Shown here: positions 23,381-33,476 of the stretch, piece by piece
Numbering within the stretch: position 1 is the stretch's first letter
Layout: every line of letters starts with the position of its first letter
Source: Adiantum capillus-veneris
Taxonomy: Eukaryota; Streptophyta; Polypodiopsida; Polypodiales; Pteridaceae
Assembly: GCA_014529385.2 (NCBI GenBank)
Contig: CM043971.1
Span: 98,134,985 to 98,198,984 of the forward strand
Reading direction: 5' to 3'
DNA length: 64,000 nt
Notes under the pieces: model-generated
Seen by the model: the letters and a program-made list of their open reading frames with translations, nothing else
Databases searched by the model: none
What the model was told of the DNA's origin: nothing
Program-made: the position numbers and the translations under genes

Positions 23381-23410
23381 TTTTTGTACCACCAAACCAT
23401 GCTTTCACCC
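23381..23410 (-). repeat. Transposon C right terminal inverted repeat
   Basis: Plus strand ends TTTGGTGG-complement ...CATGCTTTCACCC at 23410, the inverted partner of 12076-12105 with one mismatch. Followed by the second copy of AGCC (23411-23414) and then the copia integrase. Confidence 0.92.
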
Positions 23411-25119
23411 AGCCAGAAATGCATTGAATTCATGAGACATATACTGTCCCCCTCGATTGGAATGGAGGGTGTCCATAGTACATTACGTGACATTTTCAGC
23501 CATAGCCAGAAATTGTTTGGAGCACATAAAAACTTCGGACTTTGCTTTAAGTGGAAAAACCCATGCATGCCTGGAGTAATCATCAATGAAAGTCACAAAG
23601 TAAAGGTAATTGCCCAAGGACGGAGTTTGCATGGGCCCACAAACATCACTATGCACAAGCTACAACCTGTGGCCCGAACTGAACCATCCTTTGGAAACTT
23701 AGAATGCTGCATCTTACCCAAAATACAGCCTTCACAAACATGTTTTACAGGTGCTTCAAGAGGCGGCAAAGAAGCAACCATATCAGATTTATGCAAACGA
23801 AGCAAACTGGAAAAATTCAAATGACCAAAACGTGCATGCCAATGTTTTGCATCTGAAATAGCCCTTGAATCTGCAACAACATTTGCAAAATTTTGTCCAC
23901 ACTTGTCATACAAAGTGAGCTTGTACAGCCCACGGTACAAAAGGCCAGATGCAACAATTTCATCACCAAAACTGAGATCATGAACTGTACATCTGTCATC
24001 CACAAATTTGACTACAAGTCCAAGTCTAGCAAGTGTGGATACATACAAGAGATTCTTCTTGATCCCAGGTACATAAAGTGCATTAACAAGTGTGAAGGAA
24101 CTGCCATTTGCAGTAGTAAGCACAATATTCCCAACTCCTTGAACCGGATAAGAGGCATTGTTGGCACAAGTGATTGAATTCCCATGAGGGACAGACTCGA
24201 GAGAGGTAAACAATTCACGATGTGAGGTAATGTGCTTTGTAGCACCACTGTCAAAATACCACACATGTGAATCTGCAGCAACTGACAAGCATGCATCATG
24301 GACAACAGGATTGTAAGTGCACTCTGCGCTAAAAGCCCATTCTACATCAACATCAGCAACACAATCTCCTTTCACAAAAGACTCAACAATGGCTGCATTT
24401 GTAGTGGAACCACCCTGTTTCTTCTTAGCCTCTTTGGCCTTCAACTTAGGACACGACTTGATCAAGTGATCATTAGCTTTACAATAATGGCAACGCATCT
24501 TCTTTTTTCCCTTATCACTAGAATTTCCAGACAAATTATTGCGAGCAGAAGCATCAGGAATAGAAGTTTTGCCACTCGTCACAATAGAACCATAAGAAGT
24601 GGCCGCATTGCCGTTACCACCCTTTCTTTGAGAAACAATAAAAGCGTGTTCAACTGCACGCTTCCTAGTTCTGTTTTTTCTCGAAAGTGACTCTTGCAAC
24701 AACAATGTGCATAAGACATCAAACTTGACAACTTCAGGATTTACTTGGGTCATCAGTCTCCAGGTACTAGCGAAAGTCTGGTAGGAATCTGGTAAGGCAT
24801 CAAGAACAGTCTGCACAAGGGAACTCTCTGAAATGACTTCACCTGCATAAATAACTTGCTCATTGATATCCTTGACACCAGCAAGGAAAGTGTCCATATC
24901 ATCTTCCTCATGCATAATCTTCGACTCCAGCTCTTTATGCAGCAAAGAAATTTTAGCCTCATTGTGGCTCGCATCAAGACCTGCTAGAATATCCCAAGCC
25001 TGTTTTGCAGATTTTGATGAACGAATGTAAGGAACAATGGTGCACTTCACAGACAATGCAATCAATGCATGAGCCTGTGCATCCTTTATATCCCAATGAG
25101 CTTGTTTTGGCGTAGGCAA
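23411..25119 (-). pseudogene. Copia B gag-protease-integrase
   Basis: The open frame 25119-23593 (508 residues) holds, in order, the copia gag core (AKQAWDILAGLDASHNEAKI; VLDALPDSYQTFAS), a CCHC knuckle CHYCKANDHLIKSC, the protease site WYFDSGATKHITSH, and the pre-integrase HHCC segment (HWHARFGHLNFSSLL...CEGCILGK). A frameshift near 23593 leads into the integrase core (23592-23411), which still shows the D..RGG.Y-type segment. Transposon C then cuts it at 23411. The long intact frame suggests modest age. The first gag part is in a different frame at 25343-25086. Confidence 0.9.
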
Positions 25120-25343
25120 AAAAACTCTAATAGCAGCAATCCTTGTGCAGCAAGAGCTGCAACATCCTCAATATCGCCTACATCCTCAGAACCAGGACGT
25201 ACATCAATGCCCTGCACAATGTTCCAGATTTCCTTTGACACAAGAACATGTTGCATCATATAAGTCCACATAGGGTAGTTGTCCCCATCCAACCTGTCCT
25301 CAGTAGCAAACATCTTGAACACATCTGTGTTGTTGTCAGCCAT
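25086..25343 (-). pseudogene. Copia B gag N-terminus
   Basis: Starts at ATG 25343 with MADNNTDVFKMFATEDRLDG, followed by NYPMWTYMMQHVLVSKEIWN, the L.G.NY..W...M...L typical of copia gag start regions. A frameshift near 25110 moves into the 25119-23593 frame. It follows a leader of about 345 bp (25344-25689) in which I see no other feature. Confidence 0.85.
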
Positions 25344-25689
25344 GGTAAATGCTGCACCTGATGTGAAAACTGCTCGAAAATAGGAGAAATGGAGAGGGAA
25401 CAACACGTGCTATATAGCACAAACTGTAGAAGACTATGAGGCACTTGTTATGCAAAAAACAACACTGACAAAAATTTTGCACAAAATGACGAAATAGCCT
25501 GTGCAGTAGTGTTTGTAGTGGAAACGGAGGCGGAAATGAGCCCAAATCAAAAATTGAGCAGACTGAACTCTAAGAGCTCACCCAAATTTTTTTTTGACCT
25601 ACGAATGCTTGATAAAGCTCACTGAAATCAGAGAAGTGATCAAGCGTATGCTGGAGCAGCTGGCGACTAAGCCCGGGAGGACGGAACCT

Positions 25690-25701
25690 GCTCTGATACC
25701 A
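25690..25701 (-). promoter_or_regulatory. Copia B primer-binding site (initiator tRNA-Met)
   Basis: Minus strand reads TGGTATCAGAGC, the classical copia primer site complementary to the 3' end of plant initiator tRNA-Met. It lies two bases inside the 5' LTR (25704-25930). Confidence 0.93.
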
Positions 25702-25703
25702 AT

Positions 25704-25930
25704 TGTTGGAATTAAGGTTGTAGAGAAACGCACACAACTTGGAGAAGACGAAGGAAGCTCAAGGCACACAATAGAGGGTGTGTTTCTTAGTGTGCAATGA
25801 AAAGATAGATAGCCCTAGAGTGATGGGCGTATATACAATGCTTGGGGGAAAAAACCTCCTAAAGAGGGAAAAAATGCCCTGGCGGTCCTAGTGTGTTCAC
25901 ACACATCACTACCACATGTATATGGTAACA
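25704..25930 (-). repeat. Copia B 5' LTR
   Basis: 227 bp, TG..CA ends, partner of 9467-9693. Directly followed by AAAAT and TTCTTCAGG, the continuation of gypsy A gag. Confidence 0.93.
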
Positions 25931-25935
25931 AAAAT

Positions 25936-27211
25936 TTCTTCAGGTTTGTAGCAAGTTCAATGTTAGATTGTAGTTTTTAGGCTGGTCCTTTTGGCTTACC
26001 TTTTGTTGGCTCCTGTTTCTTCCATTTTGTAGATTCCTCCGTGGTCACTTCTGGTGAAGGTGCCTCCTCTGTTGATGGTGTTTGCAAAGGTGCTATATCA
26101 TTCCTTCCTCCACTTCTTGTAGCTCTTTTTGAAGGCCCTTCATCACCATTTTCACACCTACGCTTTTCTTCTACAATAGTTTCATGGATTTGGTAGTTTG
26201 TAATGTAGGAATGGACAGACATTGAATCTAGTGGATCACTCCACCTTGTTTATAGACGTATGAAATCACCTACTTCATGTAGAGTCTCTTTTGTAAGACT
26301 TCCCTTTTTAGTTAATTGAATGACATTTGGCCAAAGTCGACCATGGTGGTCACTCACCTCTTCATCACCAAGAGGCTCAATTTTTACTCCATAAGTTGAT
26401 GCTTCAACTGAAGAGGTGGCATGGTTAGTTGCCATATCTTCAACTAAGGTTTGCATTCCCCCATTCCCAAAGTTAGTTCTCAAGCGTAGACCCGTGTCTC
26501 TTAAGTGGATTTTACCATCCTTAAAAAAGATAACATCTTTTGTCAAGGCATTGCTAAAACTATCACAATCCCTTCTTACATGGTTTGTACTATCACACCA
26601 AATACATCGATTAACAAACCCTTCTTTGGGTTGCTGTCTTTGCCTAGGAACTGGCCTTGATGGTTCGCCTTTTTCTTCAAGCTTTGCAAGCTTCACCTTC
26701 AAGTCATGCATTCCCTTCACAAGCTCATCTAGCATGGACTCGTCAAACTTAGGAGCGATAAAAGTAGGCTTTACCATTTTGTCAGAAGTTGAGGTAGAAG
26801 GACTTGTAGTGTTTACTACCATCTTGTCCCGTCTTCTTTGTCATTTGGCAAGCAATGAGACAGCACCTTCAACCTCATTCTAGTCGGTCTTTCCTTTCTC
26901 AGCATCTTTATCTTGAAGAAAGAAGCTCCAAATTTTCTTGAAACTCTTTACCTGTAGCTTGTAAGAAAAGATCTGTCTTTTGTGCATCTAGTGTGGCCTT
27001 TTCTGTCGTGATGAGTTGTGCATAGCGTCGCTCAAATTCCCTAAGTAGCTCCGTTATTGATAGTCCTTGCTTTGGCTTGAGTACCCATTCTAAGAATGTC
27101 CTTTTGGTCACTCTCTTAGAGTCCTCCATGAAATATTCCTCCTTTAAAGCTACTTTGAGTTCTTCCCAGTTTGTCCCATGCCCATCTTTAATTCCCTTAA
27201 CAAGTTCTCTT
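25936..27211 (-). pseudogene. Gypsy A gag (second copy, interrupted by copia B)
   Basis: Frames 26908-27273, 26250-26822 and 25977-26222. Begins inside gag at ELVKGIKDGHGTNWEELK, runs through the retrotransposon gag core (FLEWVLKPKQGLSITELLRE; KATLDAQKTDLFLQAT), then CIWCDSTNHVRRDC, an intact CCHC zinc knuckle (C-x2-C-x4-H-x4-C) near 26590-26630. It ends at the copia B junction and resumes at 9466. The frame is better preserved than in the copy at 1-1690. Confidence 0.82.
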
Positions 27212-27505
27212 TTAGCTAGGGGTGAGATAATAATGAGATAGTAGAAATAAAAAATCAATGCTTTTTGACCCAAGTTAAAGAGGCGGAGCTATTGACACTT
27301 TTTCACATAGTACTTTCTAATGGTAAAGTAAGAATATGTTACCCTTGTGATAAATAATATGATGAGATAGAAAGCTTATTATTATACTTAGATATGCATA
27401 TGGACATTATAGGAAATATACTTATGTATCTAAAAAGTTACAAAATAGATCTTGTAGCATTCGTTCCCACTATGTACGTGTCACAGCACGACATTGTGTA
27501 TAGAG
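27212..27505 (+). repeat. Dispersed repeat, right copy (partner 3868-4155)
   Basis: Begins AGCTAGGGGTGAGATAAT exactly where gypsy A gag breaks off, and matches 3868-4155 in the same orientation. Similarity ends around CGACATTGTG. Confidence 0.7.
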
Positions 27506-28235
27506 CTGCCATATTTCCTTCCTCAATACTTTGTCTCTCTCATTATGAGAGAGACGGATATGGGACGTATCCAATGTAATTTTTTTTTGGCAATATTGCT
27601 AATTTGGAAAAAAACACAATTTGCACCCTAGGGTTTTGGCTATAACTAGGAGTAAAATTTAACATATTATTGCCAAAACTATGAGCATTAGGTAAGATGT
27701 ATAAACTTTTATAGCCAAATTTGTATTTCTTTCTCTAGAAAATATATCGTAAATTAGAAAAATTATGTTAAAATTTAGAAAATTACCTCTTCTAAATGAA
27801 AATTATACTACGACTTATTAATTATTTTGAATTGAAAAGTATTTGAGAAGGTAATTTTGTTTCTAATTGTATTAGAAACCTTGACAAAAATTTGACAATT
27901 ATGCTCAAAATCTTATAGTTTATCGCCAAACAATTGAGCAAAGAGCTTAGCGTTTGCCCCCCCAAAAAAACACTAGACGCATCCTTATCATGTTGAAATG
28001 ACGGTAGTTGATCCATGTCTAATCCATTCTATGAGAACCAATGAGAGAGAAAAAAATGGTTTTATCCCAGCTTTTTGGAAAAGGTTCAAGTTTTCTACAT
28101 AAGAATTTTTTTCATTATTTTTAATAAAGATTTGTTCCCATCTCCCCCTAGGCCCTACAAGTTTGGCTATTCACATTTAAGCCCTGCCACATCTACCATT
28201 TTAGTCCACATGGTAGCTACCCATTTGCTCATTCC
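27506..28235. other. AT-rich non-coding stretch
   Basis: Low-complexity AT-rich sequence with no ORF, repeat pair or motif that I can support. Confidence 0.6.
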
Positions 28236-28847
28236 CTAATCCCATTTTTGAAGCCGTGGCAAATAAAGAGGCCCTCCTAGGCCCCATGACTCTCTTCGTT
28301 GCTCTGCCTTGCATAAGCTCTCAATTTCCTTTTCCCTTGCTGCAAGGATATATCGCTCAACCTCTTGCACTTCGGCAAGGCTTCTACCATCGGGTAATAT
28401 GACCTCGGAGGGGAATAACTCTAAGGAGTCAGGAGGTGCAGTGAATGAAGTATTCACGTGCACATTCTCTAAGGGCATAGGGTCTACGTTGGTCATGAAT
28501 GGAGAATTTACTTCCCCACCCCCCTCATTTACATCATTAACTCCATGTTCGGAGCGAGTGGCTCTACTAAAGGTTTCCTTCAAGCGGCTAAGCACGCTCG
28601 GCCCGAACCGTGGACCCATGGCATGCATGTCTTGGCTTGAGCTATTGGGATTAGGCATTGGGAAACCCTCCATGACGTTGTAGTCAGAGGAAGAGTCACT
28701 ACCCGCTATATTCGGGTCTTGGTTTGTACTGCCTTGGGTCCCCCCCGAGGGCCCGGAACCTAAAGTAGATGGATAATAAGAACTCGCGTAAGTCAAAATT
28801 CTCTCTAGTTGCTCCGTCTCTAGCACACGACTAGAGCACAGATGCAT
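28236..28847 (-). CDS. Uncharacterised ORF, gag-like or transposon protein
   Basis: 203-codon open frame on the minus strand, with a hydrophilic Ser/Gly/Asn-rich N-terminal half (SGPSGGTQGSTNQDPNIAGS) and a helical charged C-terminal part (SLAEVQEVERYILAAREKEI, ESLCKAEQRRESW). No domain is recognised. The composition resembles N-terminal gag regions of plant gypsy elements, and the surroundings are retrotransposon debris, so a transposon origin is the likeliest. The start Met shown is the first one in frame; the frame may extend upstream. Unusually clean for this region, so a real conserved protein is not excluded. Confidence 0.4.
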   Translation of the reverse strand: MHLCSSRVLETEQLERILTYASSYYPSTLGSGPSGGTQGSTNQDPNIAGSDSSSDYNVMEGFPMPNPNSSSQDMHAMGPRFGPSVLSRLKETFSRATRSEHGVNDVNEGGGEVNSPFMTNVDPMPLENVHVNTSFTAPPDSLELFPSEVILPDGRSLAEVQEVERYILAAREKEIESLCKAEQRRESWGLGGPLYLPRLQKWD

Positions 28848-29865
28848 GTGCCTTTGGCACCCTTCAAGCGTCGACGAATAATTTTGAAGATTAACCGCTT
28901 ACCTTTTTCAGACGTCCGTTTTCACTCGTTTTCTTATGTTTTTTAATATTTTTGAATGATCGGTTTTTTGATTAAAAAGTGTGTGATAGCTCAAAATGAG
29001 CGTATCACTCAGAGGGTTGCGGTGTGCTTTACAACACAACGTTCGGTCACCTGAAGCTCCGTTGGTCCTCAAGAAATCGATTTTTCTCTACGTGTGAAGC
29101 TAAAATTCGTAATTTTAAAAGGCGACTGAGACCTAAGCCTGAGCGTGAGCTTGGGCTTGGGTCTTGGAGATATTCCCAATCTCGGTCCTACCTTTATTTT
29201 TTTTTTTCATTTTTTTATTTTGGTGGGGATAAGGTCGCCGAGGATTGCGCGCGAGCACACACACTCTACCTACCTACTTCCAACTAATACACCTACTGTT
29301 ACACACTAACACACTCTATTAGCTCTCACAGATCTACTTCCTATTTACTGTACTTTATATTACACAGAACTAACAACCTTAATACTAACACCTTACATAG
29401 AGAAAAAACACAGTACCTTTGAAAACTCCATTAACAAAAAAATACACAGTAGCAACACAAAATCCTTCTTCTCAACACACACACCCTCCTTCCTTACCTT
29501 TCCTACAATTGAAATTGCACCACAAAAGAAGCACAGAGTGCCATTCAAGCTTAGTGTATGGCATTCCCCGGAAAAAGTGCCAAAAATGTGCACGTATGTC
29601 GCACGTGTCAATGCAAGGAACTTGCCAATACACCGTGTACGAGCCACAAATGGCTCCAAGCACACAACAAGCCTAAACTAGTAAGCTCAAAGATGATGAT
29701 GGTGTGTCATTCACTGCTCTACGCTTGCTGTCATGGAGGATTCCTCGCCGCGAAGAAGAGGGAGAAGCCGCTACGCCGCGCTCAACCGCCGTCGTGCCGC
29801 CGCAATGCTCGATTGCACACACACACACACACACTCTCTCTCTCTCTCTCACGCATACACACACA
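28848..29865. other. No supported gene
   Basis: Mixed AT-rich sequence with a short T-rich run (29190-29215) and an (AC)n-(TC)n tract at 29817-29850. Short ORFs on both strands lack recognisable domains. Confidence 0.55.
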
Positions 29866-30168
29866 CATAAGGAGATGAAGAAGAAGAAGATGGAGATGGA
29901 GCAAGAGCACTCTTCAATTGCACAAATGAGAGAATGAGTGAATTTTAGGTTTATTTGACTTTTATATGAGCTTGCCCCATTCACATAAGGAGATGAAGAA
30001 GAAGAAGATGGAGATGGAACAAGAGCACTCTCACGCATATACACACACATAAGGAGATGAAGAAGAAGAAGATGGAGATGGAGCAAGAGCACTCTTCAAT
30101 TGCACAAATGAGAGAATGAGTGAATTTTAGGTTTATTTGACTTTTATATGAGCTTGCCCCATTCACAC
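29866..30168. repeat. Tandem duplication of about 178 bp
   Basis: The block CACACATAAGGAGATGAAGA...GCTTGCCCCATTCACA at 29866-29988 recurs at 30044-30168, with a shortened extra copy of the AAGGAGATGAAGAAGAAGAA start at 29987. Both copies adjoin CACGCATA(C/T)ACACACACAT. The duplicated part is non-coding. Confidence 0.85.
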
Positions 30169-30182
30169 TTGAGCGCCCATGC

Positions 30183-31950
30183 TTAGCCAACTAATCCCTT
30201 GAATGTTCTAGTTAGAGTGCGCCTCTCATCGGCGATCACTCTTACCCTTTTCCTATTGGACCGACAAGCCCGGTACCTAACTCTACCAAGTAAATAATAC
30301 AATGTCCGTCGTAGGTGATATGGTGTCCGTGAGCCATGAGGGGTAACTACTGTAAAGGTATGCTTGTACTCTATCCCAAAAGAGATTACTATGCTATGTT
30401 TCAACATACCCATTGGTCTCTCAATGTAACCATCTGCAAGTTGCAATTTCATTCTTGTTTTCTTGATAGCCAGTCTTCCCCAATTTTCCCATAATTATCT
30501 TGTGGCAATGGACACTCAAGCCCCGCTATCAAGTATAGAAATCATCTTGACCCTTTTGTGTTCCATTGGCAAGGTAGTATTTCCTTCTTCCCCTTCACAA
30601 TAATCACCCAACTTGTTTACCGGTACTGGTTTTGCCTTGATTTTATCTTGTGTTGGTTTACCCATGTGTTCATCCAGGGGATGTCTTGATGAGATATTTT
30701 TATATCCATATTTTCTAAGTACTTTCCTACTTCTCCCCATAGATACTGTCTGATTTGTAACAACTTAGTGAGAATAATCGCACATTGTATAGGAGTTGAC
30801 ATTAGTTCCTGTAGGCTTTTAGTGTCCATCATCTTTGGAATAGGCTTCTATTGAGAAGGCACTACTTGAACCTTGGATTTTGTTTCATGCTCTCATATGA
30901 AGGATGGAAAAGTCCTGGAGGTTTCTAGTTTATTCTCCCTCGACACTTCTATTCTTGCATCACTATATAAAGACTGCATATCTCTCAGGTAAATCTCGTG
31001 ATCCATATTGATTTTAGTGATAGGTGCATACTTGAAATTCACACTACCATCCTTTCTAGTCTGTATTGTTACCCATAAGGCTTGTGACCATGGCTGTTCC
31101 ACCTATGGAATTGGCATCATCACTTGTGACTTAGAGTCATATGTGGTATTAGCCACTACCATATTGTCCAATGGTGTTTTTGTCTCAGGCTTCATTTGAT
31201 CATTCATTTCGTCTCCTTTGTGCTCAATTTCCCCGTCCCTTTTATGGATTAACACTTCTTGTTTAGGGATGTTTGGTTTCTCTGGCTCCATTAGAGCTTG
31301 AGCTGTCTCTATGAGATTTTTGCACATTTCTAATCTCTATTTCTCAACTTTTGGATGCGAATATGTCAACCATCTCTGTTTCAATGTTTGAATGGTTTTC
31401 AATATAGCTTTGTAGGCTTTCAATAGAGCCTCAAAAGGTTCCATCACTTTATCCACCAAGATTGAACCTCCTGAGGATATCTTGGATGACACCGCTCCTC
31501 TGGTTTGCTCTTTATTGTCCTTTTCAAGTTTAAGCTTCTCCATGGCTTGTTGCAGCTCGATTTCTAAGGTAATTTCTCTTTTAACATTTTTGCTTTTATA
31601 TTGTCTCATTTGGCCTTGCTCTTTGCACAATGTACGATGGCTCTATAGCATCATTGGTACTAGTCCAATAAGGAGGACCTTGTCAACATGTGCATTACCC
31701 TCAGGTTCTCTCTCATGGGACTCATAATATGAAGTTGGTGGAAACATTTTGTAATTTGCAAGTATTTCTAATGACTGTGTGTATCTAAAAATTGCTCCAT
31801 TCTCTTGAGATAAAGGAGGTTGCTAGCCCAATAGTGGTTGAGGCTTGTCTCCTCCTTGGGCTGCATTATTTGGGCCTATCTGGTATCTCGATGGTGGTGG
31901 AAAAGGTTGCACCCCAAGAGGCTCATATGGTTTAAGCATCATTGTCATCC
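30183..31950 (-). pseudogene. Truncated gag-protease relative of giant element E
   Basis: Fragments on the minus strand parallel element E at 51.6-52.8 kb: SSGGSILVDKVMEPFEALLK (31337-31630) matches its SSGGSVLVDKVNEPLDAILQ, and LGDYCEGEEGNTTLP...ISILDSGA (30516-30740) matches VGEYCGGEDSNTTLP...AILDSGA with the retropepsin DSG site. MKLQLADGYIERPMGML (30183-30452) follows the protease strand order. Frameshifts and stops are frequent, and RT and integrase are absent. Coding similarity ends at about 30345. It shows that a related but distinct family exists close to E. Confidence 0.8.
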
Positions 31951-32479
31951 ATTTCTTTACTATCTATAGAACCCCCAGGAGAGTTTGCTTGTTGTGATGT
32001 CACATTTACCCCTTCATGCATTCTTTCCATCTCATCCAAGTCATCATTACATGGTTTCTCTTCTACAATCCTTTGCTTGACATGCTTCTTGTCATGCATG
32101 CTTCCCACGTCATCGATTCTTGTATATTCTTTTCAAACATTAATTATCATATCCAAATTGCTAGTAAAAATGCAAAGCTAGATTGTTAACACTAGACTAG
32201 TATTTAACAAGACACTTTTGTGTAGTGATCATTTTGCTTGAGTTATTTTAAGAGTATAAAAATGAAATTTTAGGTGCACAAAGTTGCCTTATAAGCTGAA
32301 AAAAAATTGACTTTTTCTTTGAAATATCGATCTCACCATTAACCTTACTTCTGCACAACATTTTTGAACCTAAAATGTGTGCAAAAACGGGTCCTATTTT
32401 TGGGTTTTTTTTTTTCAAATTTTTGCAACTATACCACTCAAAATTCATGTTTGTGAGGTTTAGATTGCTAGAGGATAAG
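31951..32479. other. No supported gene; left flank of element E
   Basis: AT-rich, no domain seen. It ends with the target duplication of element E (CCTTC at 32480-32484). Confidence 0.6.
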
Positions 32480-32484
32480 CCTTC

Positions 32485-33107
32485 TGTTTTAGGGCAAAAC
32501 TACTCCCCTGTTCATGCTCATAAGCACGACACAGACAACATACTTATCATCCGATGACACGACTAACCCGTAGGTGCATGGAGGCAATCTCGTTAGCTTG
32601 TTAGGCTGAGACCAATCTACACATACACACTTCTATGATGCATCAATCACTAACCCTTGTAGAATGCAACCCACTCTATCCCTAAACGCTCACAACACTG
32701 TTTACACCTCAAATGAACTTGGAGTCGCATCAAACTTACTAGGCATCATCCTCTCAATAGGATATACTTACCTATAAGTCTAATCTCACCAGATTTGAAC
32801 CCTAGTTATCTCGAATACAGTCGCGATAGACTCACAGGTCATAATCCAAAAGTGTGCGAAACTTAAGTTGATGAGTATCTATGTGTAGCTAATCTCTCTC
32901 TCATTCCATAAAGCACTTGATTGTTGAAAACAGACACTGTTTGTGCTACTTACAAGTAAAACAAGCTCGAGGAAGAATCGATCGCGAACAGCTCGAAAAT
33001 GTGAATGCGTGGTGTGGGCGCGTAGCTCTCGGAGAGGCTACCGCGATGGTGTGGTCATGTTGTGAATCCGGTGAGGGAGAAGCGCGTAGCGAAGGGGATA
33101 AGACACA

Positions 33108-33151
<44 letters not shown>

Positions 33152-33428
33152 GACTCGCACGACACAGGATTAATATTCAAATGTTATCTTAAAAAATGGT
33201 TCTAAGGTGACTTTTATACTTTAGTCACCTTAGCTAAAAAATGTACATGGGGTTCTCTTCATCATAATTACAAAGTGGAAACACGTCTGGGTCCTGACTG
33301 ACTGATTAATCTTTACATAACCCAGACAAGTGGATCAAATGATAAGACGTCTTTGACATAAAAATGGGAATTTGATAGGCTTTACAAGGTGGGTTCATTA
33401 CAACATTTGAACAAGTTGGGCTCCAACA
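32485..33428 (-). repeat. Element E 3' LTR
   Basis: 944 bp, plus strand TGTTTTAGGG...GGGCTCCAACA. Aligns along its length with 59854-60781, 62079-63059 (inverted) and 63107-63840. Contains a (CT)n run at about 33113-33149, variable among copies, and a short CG-rich block (GGAAGAATCGATCGCGAACA). Confidence 0.95.
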
Positions 33429-33445
33429 CTCCCCCCCTCCTAGTT
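33429..33445 (-). promoter_or_regulatory. Element E polypurine tract
   Basis: Minus strand AACTAGGAGGGGGGGAG, directly followed by the TGTTGG start of the 3' LTR. This is the expected primer for plus-strand DNA synthesis. An identical 17-nt copy lies at 45663-45679. Confidence 0.92.
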
Positions 33446-33476
33446 CATGTCTACCACGACATGATCGTCTTTGTCT

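Larger units (their letters stand above)
12076..23410. mobile_element. 11.3-kb DNA transposon C with transposase, RING-like gene and FCP1-like cargo
   Basis: An 11,335-bp insertion inside the copia B integrase. Ends are 30-bp terminal inverted repeats (12076-12105 and 23381-23410, one mismatch) beginning GGGT. The target duplication is AGCC (12072-12075 and 23411-23414). It carries a spliced plus-strand transposase gene (12528-17026), a convergent spliced minus-strand gene for a RING-like protein (23055-19131), and an FCP1-like gene between them (18686-17915). The octamer GTACCAAA and its complement recur throughout introns and intergenic parts. The 4-bp duplication and D-D-D/E transposase make the Sola superfamily one candidate; this is a guess until searched. 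Confidence 0.9.
9467..25930 (-). mobile_element. Ty1/copia element B, split by transposon C
   Basis: Full-length copia on the minus strand. The 5' LTR is 25704-25930, the PBS 25690-25701, gag-protease-integrase 25343-23411, then transposon C, the integrase remainder 12075-11660, RT 11678-10188, RNase H 10187-9787, and the 3' LTR 9467-9693. Integrase before RT is diagnostic for copia. Without C the element is about 5.1 kb. The left flank has GAACT (9462-9466). The right flank has AAAAT (25931-25935) in exactly the same position, a decayed 5-bp duplication judged against the empty site at 30-36. The LTRs differ at about 14 of 227 positions by eye. Confidence 0.9.
4490..27211 (-). mobile_element. 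Ty3/gypsy element A, degraded and split by nested insertions
   Basis: Minus-strand gypsy remains in the order gag (27211-25936), protease (9466-8242), reverse transcriptase/RNase H (6745-4874) and integrase start (4870-4490). The order protease-RT-RNase H-integrase is that of Ty3/gypsy. The parts are now separated by copia element B (9467-25930) and by a probable solo LTR (6746-8241). Both ends are truncated: gag stops abruptly at 27211 where the other copy continues, and integrase stops after its zinc finger. No own LTRs are certain. It is the oldest layer of the nest. Confidence 0.8.

Noticed and set aside
3868-27505. LTR pair of gypsy A formed by 3868-4155 and 27212-27505
   Set aside because: Similarity ends after about 290 bp, no TG..CA ends or primer site, and gag is truncated at the junction; kept only as a repeat pair.
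32917-33192. Conserved short ORF (QARGRIDREQL..) present in several LTR copies
   Set aside because: Conservation follows from LTR copying; it runs into the CT microsatellite and varies in length and frame.
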